A model generated the notes under the pieces. That model was given only the letters and a program-made list of their open reading frames with translations, did no database searches and had not been told where the DNA came from. This document shows, piece after piece, positions 62,390 through 64,000 of a stretch of DNA of 64,000 nt. Within the stretch, counting starts at the first letter, position 1, and each line of letters starts with the position of its first letter. The DNA is from Clostridia bacterium (GTDB lineage: Bacteria; Bacillota; Thermoanaerobacteria; Thermoanaerobacterales; Thermoanaerobacteraceae): contig DULG01000047.1 of NCBI GenBank assembly GCA_012840485.1, positions 1 to 64,000 of the forward strand, written 5' to 3'. The position numbers and the translations under genes are program-made.

Positions 62390-63531
62390 GGCTCATCTCC
62401 TTTTTTTCTCCTATACTTCCCCAAATAGCTTGCAAATTCTTTTCTCGTGGCTTTTGAAAACTTATGGTACATTTCTCTGCCACCCGTACTCAAAAACATG
62501 AAAGCTACTGCTGACACTACAACCACTCCGATTAAAATCCATATTCCTGTTGTTGCCGCTTTATTTTGTCCTGGCAGTGGCTTTTGAGTTTTTGTCAGCG
62601 TTCCTACTTGTTTTTGTTCATCTGTGCCATATAAAGCCTTTGTCAGAATATCTGCTATAAAAGATGCAGAAACTTCTGCCCTTCCTCTGGTATGAGAATA
62701 GGTACCAAACTCTAGTAACAAAGAATTTGGTGTCAAATCTTGATTAAAATCTCCCTGTCCAAAGAATATGTCTTTAATTATATTTGGATAGGTTTTATCT
62801 GCTATAGCCTTTATCCTGTATGCCAATTGTTGGTTTGCTTTTAAATTAGGATTATTTCGCCCTAAAACAATCCTAACTCCTGTAGCATTCTTACCTGCGA
62901 TTTTTCTAATATATTCTTCTAATGGAACAGCATCTCTGTGAACATCTAAGAGCAAATCTGGTTTAAATTCTTTTACAAGTTTTACTGCACCTGATCTTGA
63001 ACGGCTGTATGCCATGGCATCGTGGGGTAAATACAATGTTCTATCCACTTTGACTGTAACACCTTTAGCTTCTAAGGTCCTTTGCAAGGCAGCATCTACT
63101 TTGTATATACCGCCATGTCCATTTATGCTTGCAGCTCCATCTGACGGAAGATAGGACTCATCACTGTGGGTAGAATAAATTCCTATCCTTTTTTCGCCAG
63201 TATTCTCTGCTACCGCCATTGCTTGGGAAATTTCTTCAATGTTAACTTCAGGTAATGTTTCTTTTCGCAGGTACTTTGCAAAAGCAATTTTTTCACTTTT
63301 ATCAACCCTGAAAATTTCATAAAGCTTATTATCTCCTGATAAATATTTATCTCCTTTGTAAACCTCCATGCCTGTTCTAAAAAGTACTTTATTTGTCTTG
63401 GAATCGTAGACTGTATAGTAGTCGGGTTTAAAATCCGCTAATTTCTCTGCATAACTACTAAAGGAAAAAGATAAAAAGGTAATAGTCAACAAAAAGAGCA
63501 CTCCAAATTTGATTATTTTATTCCTTATCAT
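62386..63531 (-). CDS. SpoIIP-type cell-wall amidase (stage II sporulation)
   Basis: The 381-residue secreted, membrane-anchored protein has an N-terminal signal (KIIKFGVLFLLTITFLSFSFSSYA) and a zinc amidase-type core with IGIYSTHSDESYLPSDGAASINGHGG, LLLDVHRDAVPLEEY and LLLEFGTYSHTRGRAEVSASFIADIL, as in SpoIIP of Bacillus. C-terminal GIWILIGVVVVSAVAFMFL is a membrane helix, unlike the classical order. SpoIIP cuts peptidoglycan with SpoIID during engulfment. ATG 63531 is preferred over the track start three codons earlier, within the GAGGGTGAT site. Confidence 0.88.
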   Translation of the reverse strand: MIRNKIIKFGVLFLLTITFLSFSFSSYAEKLADFKPDYYTVYDSKTNKVLFRTGMEVYKGDKYLSGDNKLYEIFRVDKSEKIAFAKYLRKETLPEVNIEEISQAMAVAENTGEKRIGIYSTHSDESYLPSDGAASINGHGGIYKVDAALQRTLEAKGVTVKVDRTLYLPHDAMAYSRSRSGAVKLVKEFKPDLLLDVHRDAVPLEEYIRKIAGKNATGVRIVLGRNNPNLKANQQLAYRIKAIADKTYPNIIKDIFFGQGDFNQDLTPNSLLLEFGTYSHTRGRAEVSASFIADILTKALYGTDEQKQVGTLTKTQKPLPGQNKAATTGIWILIGVVVVSAVAFMFLSTGGREMYHKFSKATRKEFASYLGKYRRKKGDEP

Positions 63532-64000
63532 CTTTATCACCCTCTTTTTTATTTGTATCTATAAGGCTGCTTGCCATTCCTTCCTTAGGTTCAAGATACT
63601 TCTTCGAAGTACCACCTTGTATTTTTTCCCTTGTCTCTCCAATTATTTCGGACAAAAATACAGCAATTATCATTGATATGACTACTGAGTCAAAGAAACC
63701 AGCTCCCCCTATTGTAATAGCTCCCCTTGTACCTGTCAAATAATTAGAAATTGCTTGTATCACATTTGCCAATATTATCCCCATCACTCCTGCAATAAAA
63801 GCACTCCTTCTGGAACGGGAAAAAAGATAGGCAATTAAACCTCCAACAATTCCATAGATATAATTAGGCTCAATAATCATAGCTTCAGGTTCTGCAGGAA
63901 GTATCCTACCTGCTATAAAAACGGCAATCCCTGCTACGATCGATACTACAATTGAATTTATCCTTTCCCTCCCACTTTCTGCTCGCAAAAAAAGATACAA
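63518..64000 (-). CDS. Conserved multi-pass membrane protein (truncated by window edge)
   Basis: At least 160 residues with no clear start; the track calls the first base triplet TTG, so the gene probably continues beyond the window. It has several hydrophobic helices (INSIVVSIVAGIAVFIAGRIL, YGIVGGLIAYLF, SAFIAGVMGIILANVIQAI, GGAGFFDSVVISMIIAVFLSEIIG) and a charged tail KKYLEPKEGMASSLIDTNKKEGDKDDKE. I do not recognise the family. Overlap with the SpoIIP start (14 bp) places it in the same operon. Confidence 0.7.
   Translation of the reverse strand: MYLFLRAESGRERINSIVVSIVAGIAVFIAGRILPAEPEAMIIEPNYIYGIVGGLIAYLFSRSRRSAFIAGVMGIILANVIQAISNYLTGTRGAITIGGAGFFDSVVISMIIAVFLSEIIGETREKIQGGTSKKYLEPKEGMASSLIDTNKKEGDKDDKE

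Noticed and set aside
1-64000. CRISPR arrays, prophage genes, rRNA operons and intact insertion sequences
   Set aside because: No regularly spaced repeats, structural phage genes, rRNA motifs or complete transposase genes were seen in this window.

Overview
The window is low-GC, gene-dense and almost entirely read from the minus strand. It looks like a thermophilic, spore-forming, anaerobic Firmicute, most likely Thermoanaerobacter or Caldanaerobacter. The supports are the sporulation genes (spoIVA, a SpoIIP-type amidase, YIEGIA proteins, a YteA-type DksA protein), T-box leaders on trp and ileS, mannose-family PTS control by a LevR-type sigma-54 activator, an ECF-type transporter and many fermentation-style genes. 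The organism name is inferred from gene content; I could run no search.

Layout: 1-1.2 kb holds a truncated ROK repressor, transposon-like debris and a PspC-like protein. 1.2-7.4 kb is a complete IIA-IIB-IIC-IID mannose-family PTS operon ending in a BtpA/SgcQ gene, with a clear -24/-12 promoter and its LevR-type activator upstream. 7.5-10.4 kb has YjbQ, a YteA-type protein, a small membrane protein and a plus-strand trans-sulfuration-type lyase. 10.4-18.5 kb is trpEGDCFBA with a DAHP synthase gene, followed by a bcp peroxiredoxin gene that has its own promoter. The trp leader is a tryptophan T-box that seems to carry two antiterminator/terminator modules behind one specifier stem.

18.5-29.2 kb is the most interesting accessory region. 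It encodes a class II aldolase, a GntR regulator, a zinc alcohol dehydrogenase, MtnA, an ECF ATPase and T component, MTA phosphorylase, an ECF-type membrane (S) component, a PLP gamma-lyase and a thiamine-binding-like protein, with an MTA/SAH deaminase gene next door. Together these could import or recover methylthioadenosine (or 5'-deoxyadenosine), split its ribose into DHAP and a two-carbon aldehyde, and reduce the aldehyde. This would be an oxygen-independent salvage route. A perfect sigma-A promoter with a 15-bp palindrome just downstream probably makes it GntR-controlled.

29.2-32.4 kb is ileS behind an isoleucine T-box. 32.4-37.8 kb is a branched-chain amino-acid ABC transporter operon with a CBS-ACT protein. 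37.8-42.1 kb is the divIVA-ylmH-yggT-sepF-yggS division cluster. 42.1-44.1 kb pairs tryptophanase with RidA. A plus-strand small-RNA candidate and a broken nitrilase-family gene follow. 44.8-49.4 kb has a six-hairpin glycosidase-like protein, glycerate kinase and a CdaR-type regulator. 49.6-53.0 kb holds a 2-hydroxyacyl-CoA-dehydratase-like pair in which the activase is fused to a dehydratase-like domain, plus a thioesterase. 53.1-54.4 kb has an RMD1/DUF155 protein and tRNA-Pro(GGG). 54.4-64 kb is a conserved block: spoIVA, gpsA, plsY, der, a DUF512 radical-SAM-like protein, two DUF3189 proteins, the YIEGIA pair, a SpoIIP-type amidase and a truncated membrane protein.
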